Shown here piece after piece: positions 50,301-58,791 of a stretch of 64,000 nt of DNA (its first letter is position 1; every line of letters starts with the position of its first letter). A program made the translations under genes and the position numbers. The DNA comes from Jiangella muralis (GTDB taxonomy: Bacteria > Actinomycetota > Actinomycetes > Jiangellales > Jiangellaceae), in assembly GCF_001270745.1 (NCBI RefSeq), contig NZ_KQ434756.1, positions 62,001 to 126,000 on the forward strand, given 5' to 3'. Below the pieces are notes generated by a model, which was given only the letters and a program-made list of their open reading frames with translations, ran no database searches and was not told where the DNA came from.

Positions 50301-51359
50301 GGCCGGGCCGGTGTTGCCGTTGGAGAATACCGGGAAGATCCCGGCCGCCCGCCAGGCCCGGACGATGTCGCGGAACCAGTCGTCGCCGGCCGGGCCGCTC
50401 CACGAGTTGTTGACGATGTCGGGGCGGCGCGCGGAGTCCGGGTTCCGGCCGTCGAGGTCGGTCGGCTGCAGCACCCACTGCGCCGCCGAGGTCAGGCCGA
50501 ACTCGCTGCAGCCGTCGAACTCGCAGCCCTTCGCCGAGATCCAGGTGGCGCCCGGCGCGACGCCGATGCGGTTGCCGGCGCCGTCGTCGCCCACCATGGT
50601 GCCGATGGTGTGGCTGCCGTGGCCGACGTTGTCGCACGGCACGGTGGACGGGTCGCCGCAGACCGCCGACGGGTCCCACCAGTTGTACGCGTGGTCGAAC
50701 GTGCCGTCATGGCGGTTGCCGCGATACGACCCGGCCAGCGCCGGATGATCGAACTGGGCGCCGGAGTCGATGCTCGCGACCACGATGCCCTCGCCCCTGA
50801 CGCCGTCCTGCTCCCAGACCTGGTCGGCGCGGATGTTCGCCACGCCCCACTCGACGCCGGTGGCGGCCGCCGTCGCGGCCGGGGCGCTCTCGACCGGCTG
50901 CTCCAGCGCGACGGTGTCCGGCTCGCGCACGGCGGTGACGGCGCCGTCCGCCGCCGCGAGCGTGGCCAGCTGCTCCGACGCGCCCTCGACGATGATCGTG
51001 TTGGTGATCCAGAACGACTCGTACTGCAGCCCGCGCGCCTCGAGATCGGCGACGACGTCGGCCTGGCTGGTCCGCGCCGCGTCTCGCAGGGCGGCGGCCA
51101 CGGCCTCGCCGCGCGCCGTCCAGTCGGGGACGGCGGCGGCCGCGGCGAGCTCCGCGGCCAGGTCGTCGGGCTGGGCGAACTCGATGACCAGGTCACTCGC
51201 GCCCTCGGCCAGGGTGTCGCGCAACTCCGGCTCGATCTTCGCCGCGGCTGCCGAGGGCGCGGCCTCCGGGGCGCCGTCGGCGGCGGGGACCAGGGCGAGC
51301 AGCAGCGCGGCCGCGGCGGACGCCGTCGTGAACCATCGAACCCGCTCGTGAGTGCGCAC
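47295..51359 (-). CDS. Secreted subtilisin-like (S8) protease with Kelch domain
   Basis: A 1354-residue exported protease. GTG 51359 is chosen for its GGGAGAGG site; an in-frame TTG at 51374 is the alternative. A signal peptide is followed by an I9-like propeptide and the S8 domain with Asp198 (VVASIDSGAQFDHP), His247 (NVGHGSHTIGT) and Ser419 (YSGTSMAAPHAAG). Then come carboxypeptidase-regulatory-like beta-sandwich repeats (GTLSGTVTDAATGAPIEGAEL), an immune-inhibitor-A-like jelly roll (YRRGSGGLHESFDDPETPAG), a Kelch-type propeller of about six repeats (LYVVGGC, KVYCAGGI, LIVSGGS) and a final Ig-like strand set. It probably degrades or binds external proteins or glycans. Confidence 0.9.
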   Translation of the reverse strand: MRTHERVRWFTTASAAAALLLALVPAADGAPEAAPSAAAAKIEPELRDTLAEGASDLVIEFAQPDDLAAELAAAAAVPDWTARGEAVAAALRDAARTSQADVVADLEARGLQYESFWITNTIIVEGASEQLATLAAADGAVTAVREPDTVALEQPVESAPAATAAATGVEWGVANIRADQVWEQDGVRGEGIVVASIDSGAQFDHPALAGSYRGNRHDGTFDHAYNWWDPSAVCGDPSTVPCDNVGHGSHTIGTMVGDDGAGNRIGVAPGATWISAKGCEFDGCSEFGLTSAAQWVLQPTDLDGRNPDSARRPDIVNNSWSGPAGDDWFRDIVRAWRAAGIFPVFSNGNTGPACGTAGSPGEYAEVYAVGNHNVNDRISFDSSRGPGTGGDTKPDISAPGTAVRSSVPGGGYAIYSGTSMAAPHAAGTVALLWSAAPSLVGDVDATRRLLDDGARDTDDTSCGGTADDNNVYGEGRLDALAAIASAPTGDVGTLSGTVTDAATGAPIEGAELSVTGPASRGTATDASGAFRLSLSAGSYDVTVSVFGYAPVRLDGVAVTADATTVQDLALTPLERVTVSGVVTDGSGAGWPLDARVDVDGTPLTTVTDPVTGAYELQVPVGAATLTVTPRYPGYVPSTTTLDLTAATTADVAVAVDPDTCTAPGYRRGSGGLHESFDDPETPAGWSLVDHAGTGQGWTFDDPGGHGNRTGGSDGFAVLDSDAYGEDGKQDASLVTPAVDLTGVDRPVLEFRTDLQHYWFERADVDVSIDGGTSWQNVYRQRADLRGPAVVRVPVPAAAGRAGVLVRFHYVGGDHTWWWQVDDVYLGDSGCEAAPGGLVVGGVTSTHTDEPVAGAEVNAGAAAATTAEDGRYWLFAAAGRRSITTTAGELTPSTVGVRVAAGAVTRHDVALGAGRLEATPAVVEATAGRAGVVTATFTVTNTGDRPASFRLEERDGTGFASASAPSADTVAAVDSVRRVPAEVSPLPGGERPALDAARAPVLDAAPWADLAPYPTRVKDSVAGVLDGRLYSFGGSLGDGPPLRTAYAYDETAGSWTALAPLPIGRQKPAGAFLGGRFVLSGGWGDDLQPVAATSIYDPATDTWSEGAPNPSPWAASGTAVLDGQLYVVGGCAAEGCGNTDVLRYDPVADEWTRLADYPQNTAWTSCGGIDGKVYCAGGIGPGSDGLSSYVYTPSTDSWSPVADLPLDQWAAAYAVVDGRLIVSGGSAERSSVITNETHAYDPGTDTWSRLPASGYALYRTAGACGFVKVGGSDGLYYGDLAVERLPGYTDCAPSADLPWLRVVSPVGELKPGQSRTVRVLLDGRRLAAGEYLASLRVDESTPYSTPPVVVRLTVG

Positions 51360-51495
51360 GTCAGCCTCTCCCAACGCCCCGGCTCAGGGGGCGCCGGGGG
51401 CGCGTTCACGCTGCCAGCCGCGGTGGGCAGCCGTCTATACTCGGCGCTGGCCCGCAGCGGACAACGTCCGGTTTAGGTCATTCGATGGGAAAGGC

Positions 51496-52470
51496 GTGAC
51501 TCGACCCCAGCCCCGGCCACTCGGTTCGCTCGGCATCTCCGAGCTGGACGAACGCGTCTATCGCGCGCTGCTGGTGCGGCCCGGCGGCTCGCTGGCGGAG
51601 CTCGCGGTGCTGACGCCCCGGCGCGCCGACCTGACCGCGTCGCTGCGCCGGCTGCAGGACCTCGGCTTCGTCCGGCCGGTCGGCGCCCGGCCGCGCCGCT
51701 ACGCGCCGGTGACGCCGGAGACCGCGATCGAGAGCCTGGTGCACCAGCGCCAGCAGGAGCTCCTGGGTGCGCTGGCGATGACCACCGAGCTCAGCGCGGA
51801 GTACCGCATCGGCCGCGACGACGACCCCGGCGCGCTGGTCGAGATCCTCACCGGCGCGACCGCGGTGGCGCAGCGGTTCGAGGAGCTGCAGAGCTCGTGC
51901 ACCAGTGAACTGCTGCTGTTCGACCGCCCGCCGTACGCCGCCCCGCCGGACAACCCGCAGCAGCAGTCGGTGCTCGCCCGCAACGTCACCTCGCGCACCG
52001 TGTACGCGCCGGAGTCGCTGCTGCGGGACGACGCGGCGGCGTACGTGCGCGCGCTCGGCGACGCCGGCGAGGACGCCCGGGTGCTGCCCGGCCTGCCGCT
52101 CAAGCTCGCCGTCTTCGACCGCCGGGTGGCGCTGATCCCGCTGACGCTGGACTCCGACATCCCGCAGAGCGCCGTCATCCGCCGGTCCACGCTGCTGGAC
52201 GCCATGGTGATGCTGTTCGAGTTCTTCTGGGAGCGGGCGCTGCCGCTGACCGTCACCGCCCCGGCGTCGCCGGCCGGCCCGGACCTCTCCGCCGACGACC
52301 GTCGACTGCTGTCGTTGCTGGTCAGCGGCGCGAAGGATGAGGCGATCGCGCGCGACCTCGAGGTCGGCGTCCGCACCGTGCGGCGGCGGATGCAGCGACT
52401 GCTGCACCTGCTCGACGCCGAGACCCGGTTCCAGGCCGGCATGCAGGCCGCCCGACGCGGCTGGGTCTGA
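51496..52470 (+). CDS. TrmB-like/LuxR-type two-HTH regulator
   Basis: A 324-residue protein. The N-terminal winged helix is TrmB-like (ISELDERVYRALLVRPGGSLAELAVL, then ASLRRLQDLGFV). The middle resembles the TrmB effector domain (SELLLFDRPPYAAPP, SRTVYAPESLL). The C-terminus is a LuxR-type helix-turn-helix (LSADDRRLLSLLVSGAKDEAIARDL, then VRTVRRRMQRLL). GTG 51496 follows a GGGAAAGG site. It is divergent from the subtilase gene and may control it. Confidence 0.82.
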   Translation: MTRPQPRPLGSLGISELDERVYRALLVRPGGSLAELAVLTPRRADLTASLRRLQDLGFVRPVGARPRRYAPVTPETAIESLVHQRQQELLGALAMTTELSAEYRIGRDDDPGALVEILTGATAVAQRFEELQSSCTSELLLFDRPPYAAPPDNPQQQSVLARNVTSRTVYAPESLLRDDAAAYVRALGDAGEDARVLPGLPLKLAVFDRRVALIPLTLDSDIPQSAVIRRSTLLDAMVMLFEFFWERALPLTVTAPASPAGPDLSADDRRLLSLLVSGAKDEAIARDLEVGVRTVRRRMQRLLHLLDAETRFQAGMQAARRGWV

Positions 52471-53099
52471 CCGGCGGACTAGGGTCTGCCACGTTCGCCG
52501 TGGTCCGCACGTTGGCCGTGGTCCGCAGGTTGGCCGTCCCCCTGGCGCCCATTTTCTTAGCCGCGTGACCGCGCCTCAAGCGGACCCGATGGCGCTTCGC
52601 GCGTTGGGTGACCGCTTGACCCGCGGCCCCGCGGCCAAGAACGGGCACCTATCAGGGGGACGGGGAAAGACTGGGCACACCTCGATGCCCGGAGCCGTCC
52701 TCGATGGCGAGAAACGTCCGAAAGGCTCCTCGAACACGGGCAGCAGGGGGACGGCCCACCGCCGCAAAACGGCGAACCGTTACACGATCCCCACCTCACC
52801 GTGTGGATTCGCTGCACCGGGTGGGGCGGATCACTGTTCCCCTGACAACAGCAACGCCACCCAGCAAACACAGTAATCCCACCCAATGGCGCACCAGAGG
52901 GCGCACAGTCGCCACGCCCAACGATGCCGAGATCGACGTGAGATCGCTGCGGAAACGACGCGGCATCACTGTCGCTGACACGACAGTGTTCTCCCATCGA
53001 TCACGCAGCCGTCCCACACCGTTGCGCCGGGCCGGCGAGGCGCCGCCACCGGCTTCAAACTCGGCTCAAGTGTCGGAGTCTCGGCGACCAAGCGAAAAG
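52471..53099. other. Gene-free convergent region of lower GC
   Basis: No reading frame here has a ribosome site, a recognisable domain or the local codon bias. It holds 18-bp tandem repeats (52491-52539), the word AGGGGGACGG twice (52655-52664 and 52746-52755) and a hairpin CACTGTCG-N6-CGACAGTG at 52967-52988. GC content is visibly lower between about 52660 and 53000 than in flanking genes. It may be a decayed insert. Confidence 0.6.
52491..52539 (+). repeat. 18-bp tandem repeat, 2.7 copies
   Basis: Units ACGTT[C/G]GCCGTGGTCCGC at 52491-52508 and 52509-52526 plus a partial third unit lie just after the regulator stop codon. Confidence 0.8.
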
Positions 53100-53987
53100 C
53101 TAGGACTCCCGCAGCTGACGGGTGTACGCGGACAGGTCGTGGACGAACTCGTGCACCATCGGGTGCAGGGTCCGGCCGCGGACCCAGTTGATCGCGAGGT
53201 CGAACGCCAGCGGCCGGCCGTCGGCGTCGCAGAGCGGCCGGGTCAGCAGGTCGCTGCTGCGGCGGCCGATGGCGTCGCTGAGCACGCCGATGCCGACGCC
53301 GGCCGCTACGAGCGCCGCGATGGTCTCGCCGGCACTGCACTCGAAGATCACCTCGGGCTGCACGCCGGCCATCTGGCAGGCCGAGCGCAGCAGCTTGGCG
53401 GAGCGGAACTGCTCGCCGGTGAGGAGCACCGGCTCGCGGTGCAGCTCGTTGACCCGCAGCGGCCCGGGCTCGTGCAGCCGGTGTCCGCTCGGGATCAACG
53501 CTTTGACCTCCACCCGGGTGATCGGCAGGCTGTCGACCTCGCGCGGCACCGGCGGCGAGGCGATGGCGGCGTCGCACTCGTGGTCCATCAGCCGCTGCCG
53601 GGTCCGGATCGGGGTGTCCTCGATCAGCCGGACCCGGGTCGAGCGGTGCTGCGGGATCCAGTCGGCCAGGAAGTCGGTGAGATAGGTGCTGACGGCGGTG
53701 GGCGTGCAGGCCACGACGATGGTGTGCGACCACGCGCCGCTGGTGACGGCGCGCGCCTCCTCGACCGTCGCGAGCACCCGGCGGGCGGCGGACAGCAGCG
53801 CGTCACCCTGGGTCGTCACCTTGACGCCGTGCCGGCTGCGCTCCAGGAGCAGCACACCCAGCTCCTGCTCGAGCCGGGCGATGCGCCGGGTCAGCGACGG
53901 TTGCGAGACGTACAGCGCCTCGGCCGCGCGCCGGAATCCGTTGTGCTCGACCACGGCGATGTACGCCGTGAGGTCCTCCAGCTCCAT
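53100..53987 (-). CDS. LysR-family regulator of the catabolic cluster
   Basis: A 295-residue LysR protein: FRRAAEALYVSQPSLTRRIARLEQELG is the helix-turn-helix, followed by a substrate-binding effector domain (VACTPTAVSTYLTDFL, ALVAAGVGIGVLSDAIG). It is the last gene of the leftward run, 22 bp after the LigA-like gene, which is unusual because LysR genes are normally divergent from their targets. An aromatic effector is likely from context. Confidence 0.9.
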   Translation of the reverse strand: MELEDLTAYIAVVEHNGFRRAAEALYVSQPSLTRRIARLEQELGVLLLERSRHGVKVTTQGDALLSAARRVLATVEEARAVTSGAWSHTIVVACTPTAVSTYLTDFLADWIPQHRSTRVRLIEDTPIRTRQRLMDHECDAAIASPPVPREVDSLPITRVEVKALIPSGHRLHEPGPLRVNELHREPVLLTGEQFRSAKLLRSACQMAGVQPEVIFECSAGETIAALVAAGVGIGVLSDAIGRRSSDLLTRPLCDADGRPLAFDLAINWVRGRTLHPMVHEFVHDLSAYTRQLRES

Positions 53988-54009
53988 GCCTCATCCTCGG
54001 GCCCGCAAG

Positions 54010-54345
54010 TCACACGATCGCGTCCGGGTATCCGTGCGGACGTACCGCCTCACGGTAGCGCTCGTTCAGCTCCGGCCATGACGTCTCGTGGATGTACACG
54101 GCCTCGGTGAAGTGCCACAGCAGGTACGGATGGGCTCCGAGCGCGTAGAGGGCCCCGTAGTCGCGGGCCGCGAACGCCGCCCGTTCCGCCTCGGTGAGCA
54201 CCCGGTCGTCGGGCCGCTGGTCCGGCCCGGGCGCGCCGTCCAGCCAGGACGCGACGAACGCGGCGGGGTCGGCGACGTAGGCGCGGACGGCGTCGTCGCT
54301 CATCTCCACCGCGCGCATGAACTTGTTCATCATGTACGCGCTCAT
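54010..54345 (-). CDS. Extradiol ring-cleavage dioxygenase, LigA-like small subunit
   Basis: A 111-residue all-helical protein matching the LigA superfamily: MNKFMRAVEMSDDAVRAYVAD, then LTEAERAAFAARDYGALYALGAHPYLLWHF. In protocatechuate 4,5-dioxygenase and related enzymes this subunit caps the active site of the LigB subunit. Its ATG overlaps the stop of the LigB-like gene (ATGA), as expected for an alpha/beta pair. Confidence 0.85.
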   Translation of the reverse strand: MSAYMMNKFMRAVEMSDDAVRAYVADPAAFVASWLDGAPGPDQRPDDRVLTEAERAAFAARDYGALYALGAHPYLLWHFTEAVYIHETSWPELNERYREAVRPHGYPDAIV

Positions 54346-55187
54346 GGCTCGGTCCAGAGGAAGAAGGGGCTGGGGGCGAACCGCGACGGCGTCGCCTCGG
54401 CCAGGTCGGCGGGCCGGCCGTCGACGGCGGCGAGCGCGGCCAGCACGTTGACGTACTGGTAGGTCATGTTGCCGGCGCAGGTGACCCGCTCGTAGGTCGC
54501 CCCGGCCACGGCCGCCGCCAAGTCGCCGTCGCGCATCCAGCCGACCGCCTCGGCGTCGAACTCCGGGTCCGACGACGCGCCGCCGAGGAACTGCCGCGGC
54601 CCGCCGATCTCCGTCGCCATGTGCCCGGACGTGAGCAGCGCGACCCGTGCGCCGGAGTCCCAGCGGGCGATGCCGTCGCGCACCTGCTCGCCCAACGCGA
54701 CGTAGCGGTCTGCCCCCGGCAAGGGCGGCAGCACGCCGTTGACGTGGATCGGCACGATCGGCACGTCGAACTCGGGGGTCAGGTAGAGCAGCGGCAGCAC
54801 GAAGCTGTGGTCCAGCCGCCACTCGTGGCTGACGGCGAAGTCGATCGGCCCGGTCAGCAGCTCGCGCCCGGCGATCGCCTCGGCCAGCGCCCGGTGGCCG
54901 CGGACCTCCCGGTACGGCAGCCCGAACGTGCGCACCTCGTTCTCGAACGTCCCGTGATAGTCGTCGGCCAGCCCGATCACGAACGCCGGGTTGTTGTCGG
55001 AGTAGAACTGCCGGATGTGGTCGGTTCCGATCACCACGATGACGTCGACGGCCGCGGCCTCCAGCGCGGCCCGGATGCGGGCGAAGTTGGCCGCGACGCC
55101 GCGCAGGTCGTCCGGCGGCGGGTCGGTCAGCACCCGCCACAGCAGCGGGTTGTGCGGCGTCGCCGCGGTCAGCACCAGCTCGGCCAT
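54342..55187 (-). CDS. Class III extradiol dioxygenase, LigB-like catalytic subunit
   Basis: A 281-residue LigB-superfamily protein. It begins LVLTAATPHNPLLW (metal-ligand His), has VVIGTDHIRQFYSDNNPAF with a second His, VSHEWRLDHSFVLPLLYL with further conserved His, and LLTSGHMATEIGGPRQF near the C-terminus. Such Fe(II) enzymes open catechol-type rings next to the hydroxyls. Type of ring substrate (protocatechuate, gallate, aminophenol and others) is not determined. It lies between the amidohydrolase gene and LigA. Confidence 0.88.
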   Translation of the reverse strand: MAELVLTAATPHNPLLWRVLTDPPPDDLRGVAANFARIRAALEAAAVDVIVVIGTDHIRQFYSDNNPAFVIGLADDYHGTFENEVRTFGLPYREVRGHRALAEAIAGRELLTGPIDFAVSHEWRLDHSFVLPLLYLTPEFDVPIVPIHVNGVLPPLPGADRYVALGEQVRDGIARWDSGARVALLTSGHMATEIGGPRQFLGGASSDPEFDAEAVGWMRDGDLAAAVAGATYERVTCAGNMTYQYVNVLAALAAVDGRPADLAEATPSRFAPSPFFLWTEP

Positions 55188-55189
55188 CC

Positions 55190-56068
55190 TCACTCCTCCG
55201 AGCCGGCGAGGCCGAACAGCCGCAACGCGTTGTCGCGCAGGATCTTCCGCCGCGACGTGTCCTTCCAGCCCAGTTCGTCGAACTCGGCCAGCCAGCGGTC
55301 CGCCGTCAGGACCGGCCAGTCGGTGCCGAACAGCACCCGGTCGCTGATCACCGAGTCGGCGTACCGCACGACCTCCGGCGGCAGGTACTTCGGTCCCCAG
55401 CCGGACAGGTCCAGGTAGACGTTGGACTTGTGCCAGACCATGGCGATGTTCTCCAGGTGCCACGGCCACGCCGGGTGCGCGGAGATGATCCGCAGCTCGG
55501 GGAACTCGGCCGCGACGTCGTCGACGTACGGGATCGGCCGGGCGTTCTCCAGCCGGTGGCCGCCGCCGCCCGGCGTTCCGGCGCCGGCGCCGGGGAAGCC
55601 GCCGTGGAACATCACGACCAGCCCCAGCTCGGCGCAGGTCTCCCAGATCGGGAAGAACCGCCGGTCGTTGGGGAGGAACCGCTGCCGCGACGGGTTCAGC
55701 TCGCCGACGCCGACGATGCCGTACTCGGCGTGGCAGCGCCGGATCTCCGCGACCGCCGCCGCGCCCTTCCACGGGTCGATCCCGGCGAAGGCGAGGAAGA
55801 CGTCGGGGTGGTCGGCCTGCGCCTTGCCGAGCAGGTCGTTCGGCGCGCCGCGGATGCCGGACGTGGTCTCGGAGTCGGAGTTGACGATCACCGCCATCAT
55901 CTTCCGCGACCGGTACTGGTCGGCCTGCTCGGCGAAGGAGACGACCGGGCGTTGCTGGCCGAAGTGCATGGCCATCTGCGCCCGCCGCTGCCCCATCGCG
56001 GCGAGGAACTCCTCGGTCTGCGGGTGCGTGTGGACGTCGATCGCGACGAGGTCGCGGGGCACCGTCAC
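55190..56068 (-). CDS. Amidohydrolase-2 family (ACMSD-like) metalloenzyme
   Basis: A 292-residue TIM-barrel protein with HxH motif in AIDVHTHPQ, a middle GVGELNPSRQRFL, a metal His in IISAHPAWPW and the Asp in LFGTDWP. This is the family of 2-amino-3-carboxymuconate-6-semialdehyde decarboxylase and related non-hydrolytic decarboxylases and hydratases. Next to an extradiol dioxygenase, a role on the ring-cleavage product is likely. GTG 56068 overlaps the CoA-transferase stop (GTGA). Confidence 0.88.
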   Translation of the reverse strand: MTVPRDLVAIDVHTHPQTEEFLAAMGQRRAQMAMHFGQQRPVVSFAEQADQYRSRKMMAVIVNSDSETTSGIRGAPNDLLGKAQADHPDVFLAFAGIDPWKGAAAVAEIRRCHAEYGIVGVGELNPSRQRFLPNDRRFFPIWETCAELGLVVMFHGGFPGAGAGTPGGGGHRLENARPIPYVDDVAAEFPELRIISAHPAWPWHLENIAMVWHKSNVYLDLSGWGPKYLPPEVVRYADSVISDRVLFGTDWPVLTADRWLAEFDELGWKDTSRRKILRDNALRLFGLAGSEE

Positions 56069-57186
56069 GACGCCACCGCCTCGTCCGCCGCCAGCGGCGG
56101 CGCGGGCCGGTAGTCCGGCGCGCCGCTGCGGTGGAAGACGGTGGACAGCCGCGGCTGCAGCACCTCGCGGCCGTCCGGCTCGGCCACCGGCTCGGTCAGC
56201 GCGAGGTGCGCCACCTGCGGGTCGGCCAGCAACTCGTCGACGCCGTTGAGCGCGGAGTGCGGGATGTCGGCGGCGGCCAGCCGGCGCAGCCACTGCTCCC
56301 GCGGCCGGGCGGCGGTGATCTCCTTGAGGACGGCGTCCAGGACGTCGTAGTGCCGCACCCGGTTCTCGCGGCTGGCGAAGCGCGGGTCGTGCGCGAGGTC
56401 CGGCCGCTCCAGCACGTCCAGCAGCCCCGTCCAGAACTTCTCCGGCACCGACAGGTGCACGACGAACGCGCCACCGTCGGAGCCGACGCAGGCGAACGCC
56501 TGGGCCCGTCGCGGCCGGCTGTCCGGCCGGGAGACCTCGCCGGTGCGCAGGTACGTCGACACCGGCTCGGTGAGGAAGTCGACGACGGAGCCGAGCATGG
56601 ACACCTCCACGTGCTCGCCGCGCCCGGTCCGCTGCCGGGCGTGCAGCGCGGCGAGGACGGCCTGCGCGGCGGACATCCCGGACAGCAGGTCGGAGAACGC
56701 CGGGCCGAGCGGGCGCATCGTCCCGTCCGGCACGATCTGGCTGTACATGCCGCTGAGCGCGGAGATGACGGTGTCGTACGCGGGCCGGCCGGCGTACGGG
56801 CCGTCCGGGCCGAACCCGGTGATCGAGCAGACGATCAGCCGCGGGTTGACCCGCTCCAACTCGGGGTAGCCGACGCCGAGGCGGGCGGTGACGCCGGGCC
56901 GGAAGTTCTCGATCAGGACGTCCGCCGTCGTCACCAGGCGGGTCAGCTCGTCCCGCCCGGCGTCTGTCTTGAGGTCCAGCACGACGCCGGACTTGTTGCG
57001 GTTGTACGCGGCGAACTGCGGGCTGGTGACGGCGTCGCCGCCCTCCCACCGTCGCATCGGGTCACCGCTGGGCGACTCCACCTTCAGCACGTCCGCGCCG
57101 AGGTCGGCCAGCAGCTTGCCGGCGAACGGCCCGGAGATGTACTGGGCCAGCTCGATCACGCGCAGGCCGGCCAACGGGCCGGTCAT
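56065..57186 (-). CDS. Family III (CaiB/BaiF) CoA transferase
   Basis: A 373-residue protein with GLRVIELAQYISGPFAGKLLADLGADVLKVE, the family's N-terminal signature; the catalytic Asp is expected in the SMLGSVVDFL region, and FACVGSDGGAFVVHLSV follows. It moves CoA between carboxylic acids, so an acyl-CoA intermediate of the pathway, or activation of the substrate, is implied. It overlaps the OsmC-type gene (ATGA). Confidence 0.9.
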   Translation of the reverse strand: MTGPLAGLRVIELAQYISGPFAGKLLADLGADVLKVESPSGDPMRRWEGGDAVTSPQFAAYNRNKSGVVLDLKTDAGRDELTRLVTTADVLIENFRPGVTARLGVGYPELERVNPRLIVCSITGFGPDGPYAGRPAYDTVISALSGMYSQIVPDGTMRPLGPAFSDLLSGMSAAQAVLAALHARQRTGRGEHVEVSMLGSVVDFLTEPVSTYLRTGEVSRPDSRPRRAQAFACVGSDGGAFVVHLSVPEKFWTGLLDVLERPDLAHDPRFASRENRVRHYDVLDAVLKEITAARPREQWLRRLAAADIPHSALNGVDELLADPQVAHLALTEPVAEPDGREVLQPRLSTVFHRSGAPDYRPAPPLAADEAVAS

Positions 57187-57779
57187 CGGGTCGTCATCTC
57201 CTCGTGCTCCTTGCTGAGCTCATCGGGGCGGTCGTCGTACGTGGTGGTGCCGTTGTGGGTGATCAGCAGGTACACGGGGACGGCCGCACGCACCAGCGAC
57301 GTGACCGGGCAGCGGCGCGCGGCCTCCCGGACGACGGCGATGACGGCGTCCGGCGGCGCGGGGCTGCGCAGCCGCACGTCGAGGACGAACCACTGCGGGT
57401 GCGCCGGGACGTCGTCGACCAGGTGTTCGCCGCGCATGTCCAGCAGCGTGCGCACGTCGATCTGCAGCTCGTGCAGGGCCGCGTCGTGCAGGGCGGCCAC
57501 CTTCGCGCACCAGACCTGCAGGCAGAACGCCAGCCCGCTGAGCAGGTAGCGCATCGGGCTGGGCGCCGAGCCGAGCCCGGCCCGGGCCGGCGACTCGTCG
57601 CAGCGGAACTCGTACGGCTGGTCGTACTGCATGAACCGGGCGACGGCGCGCACGTCCTGTTCCAGCCGGGTGGACACCCAGGGGCGCATGCGCGCCGCAC
57701 CCGGCTCGCGGGACAGCCGCTCGCGGGTCGACAGCACGACGTCGCGCAGGTAGGGCGCGTTGGTCAGCTCATCGGACAC
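57183..57779 (-). CDS. OsmC-family protein
   Basis: A 198-residue protein with the OsmC pair of cysteines: SGLAFCLQVWCAKVAAL and ARRCPVTSLV. Most members reduce organic peroxides; some act in catabolic clusters on unknown thiol-reactive compounds. Here it sits between the CoA transferase and the dehydrogenase, overlapping both, so it is part of the pathway operon rather than a separate stress gene. The extra Cys in CLQVWC is not typical. Confidence 0.8.
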   Translation of the reverse strand: MSDELTNAPYLRDVVLSTRERLSREPGAARMRPWVSTRLEQDVRAVARFMQYDQPYEFRCDESPARAGLGSAPSPMRYLLSGLAFCLQVWCAKVAALHDAALHELQIDVRTLLDMRGEHLVDDVPAHPQWFVLDVRLRSPAPPDAVIAVVREAARRCPVTSLVRAAVPVYLLITHNGTTTYDDRPDELSKEHEEMTTR

Positions 57780-58791
57780 GGATCACGACCTTCCCGCGGC
57801 GGCCGCGATCGCCCAGGGCCGCCCAGGCGGCGTGGATCTCGGCCAGCGGGTACTCGGCGGCGATCTCGGGGACGACGACACCGGCGGCGACCAGCTCCAG
57901 GGCCCGGACGACGTCGTCGTAGCCGGCCGACGCCGCACCGACGACCGAGTGCCGCCGCTGGTAGAACGTCCGCGGGTCGAGCCGCAGCTGCCCGGCCGAC
58001 GACGCGGCGCAGAGCACCAGCCGGCCGCGCCAGGCCAGGCAGCGGGCCGCCGCCGTCAGCACGTCGGCCCGGCCGGTGCCGTCGACGATGACGTCGGCGC
58101 CGTCCGGCGCGCGCGCCGCCACCAGCTCCGGCAGGTCGTCCGGCTCGGCGTAGCGCAGCGGCTCGGCGCCCGCGGTCGTCACGTCCGCCGACGTCGACGC
58201 GGCCAGCACGCGCGCCCCGGCGTGCCGGGCCAGCTGCACGGCGGCCGCGCCGACGGCGCCGGTCGCGCCGGTGACCAGGACCGTCGCGTCCGCCTCGATC
58301 CCGCCGGCCGCCTCGATGGCGTGCAGCGCGATGGGGACGCTGTGCACCGCCGCGGTGGCGATCGCGTAGTCGATCCCGCCGATCGGGATCGCGGCGCGCG
58401 ACGGCACCGCGACGAACTGTGCCGCGCCGCCGTCCCGGTGCCCGCCGACGACCCGCTGAGCGGTGCAGTCGGCGTCCTCGCCGGCCCGGCAGTACCGGCA
58501 GGTCCCGCAGGTGAGGTTCGGTTTGACGACGACCCGCTCACCGCGCCGGTCGCCGGGCACGTCCCAGCCCTGTTCGACGATCTCGCCGGCCGGGTCGATG
58601 CCGGGGACCAGCGGCAGCCTGGCCGCCGCACCCGGACCCCGTCCGTTCATGACGTGCAGGTCGAGGTGGTTCGCGCCGACCGTCTGCACCGCGATCAGCA
58701 CCTCACCGGCGGCCGGGCGCGGCACCGGCAGCGGCCCGACGACGACACCGTCGGCCCCGCCCGGCGCGACCACCGCCGCGCCGGTCATCAC
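57769..58791 (-). CDS. Zinc-type medium-chain dehydrogenase/quinone-oxidoreductase-like
   Basis: A 340-residue MDR protein with [23 protein letters not shown], a structural zinc loop ([18 protein letters not shown]) and NAD(P)-binding [18 protein letters not shown]. The GHE of classical alcohol dehydrogenases is replaced by GID, so the catalytic zinc may be absent although the four-cysteine loop is kept. It probably oxidises or reduces an intermediate of the cluster. It overlaps the OsmC gene by 11 bases and the ATPase gene by ATGA. Confidence 0.85.
   Translation of the reverse strand: MMTGAAVVAPGGADGVVVGPLPVPRPAAGEVLIAVQTVGANHLDLHVMNGRGPGAAARLPLVPGIDPAGEIVEQGWDVPGDRRGERVVVKPNLTCGTCRYCRAGEDADCTAQRVVGGHRDGGAAQFVAVPSRAAIPIGGIDYAIATAAVHSVPIALHAIEAAGGIEADATVLVTGATGAVGAAAVQLARHAGARVLAASTSADVTTAGAEPLRYAEPDDLPELVAARAPDGADVIVDGTGRADVLTAAARCLAWRGRLVLCAASSAGQLRLDPRTFYQRRHSVVGAASAGYDDVVRALELVAAGVVVPEIAAEYPLAEIHAAWAALGDRGRRGKVVIRVR

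Noticed and set aside
52557-52997. 146-codon minus-strand frame in the gap region
   Set aside because: Low-complexity Cys/Pro/Arg-rich translation, no ribosome site, no domain.
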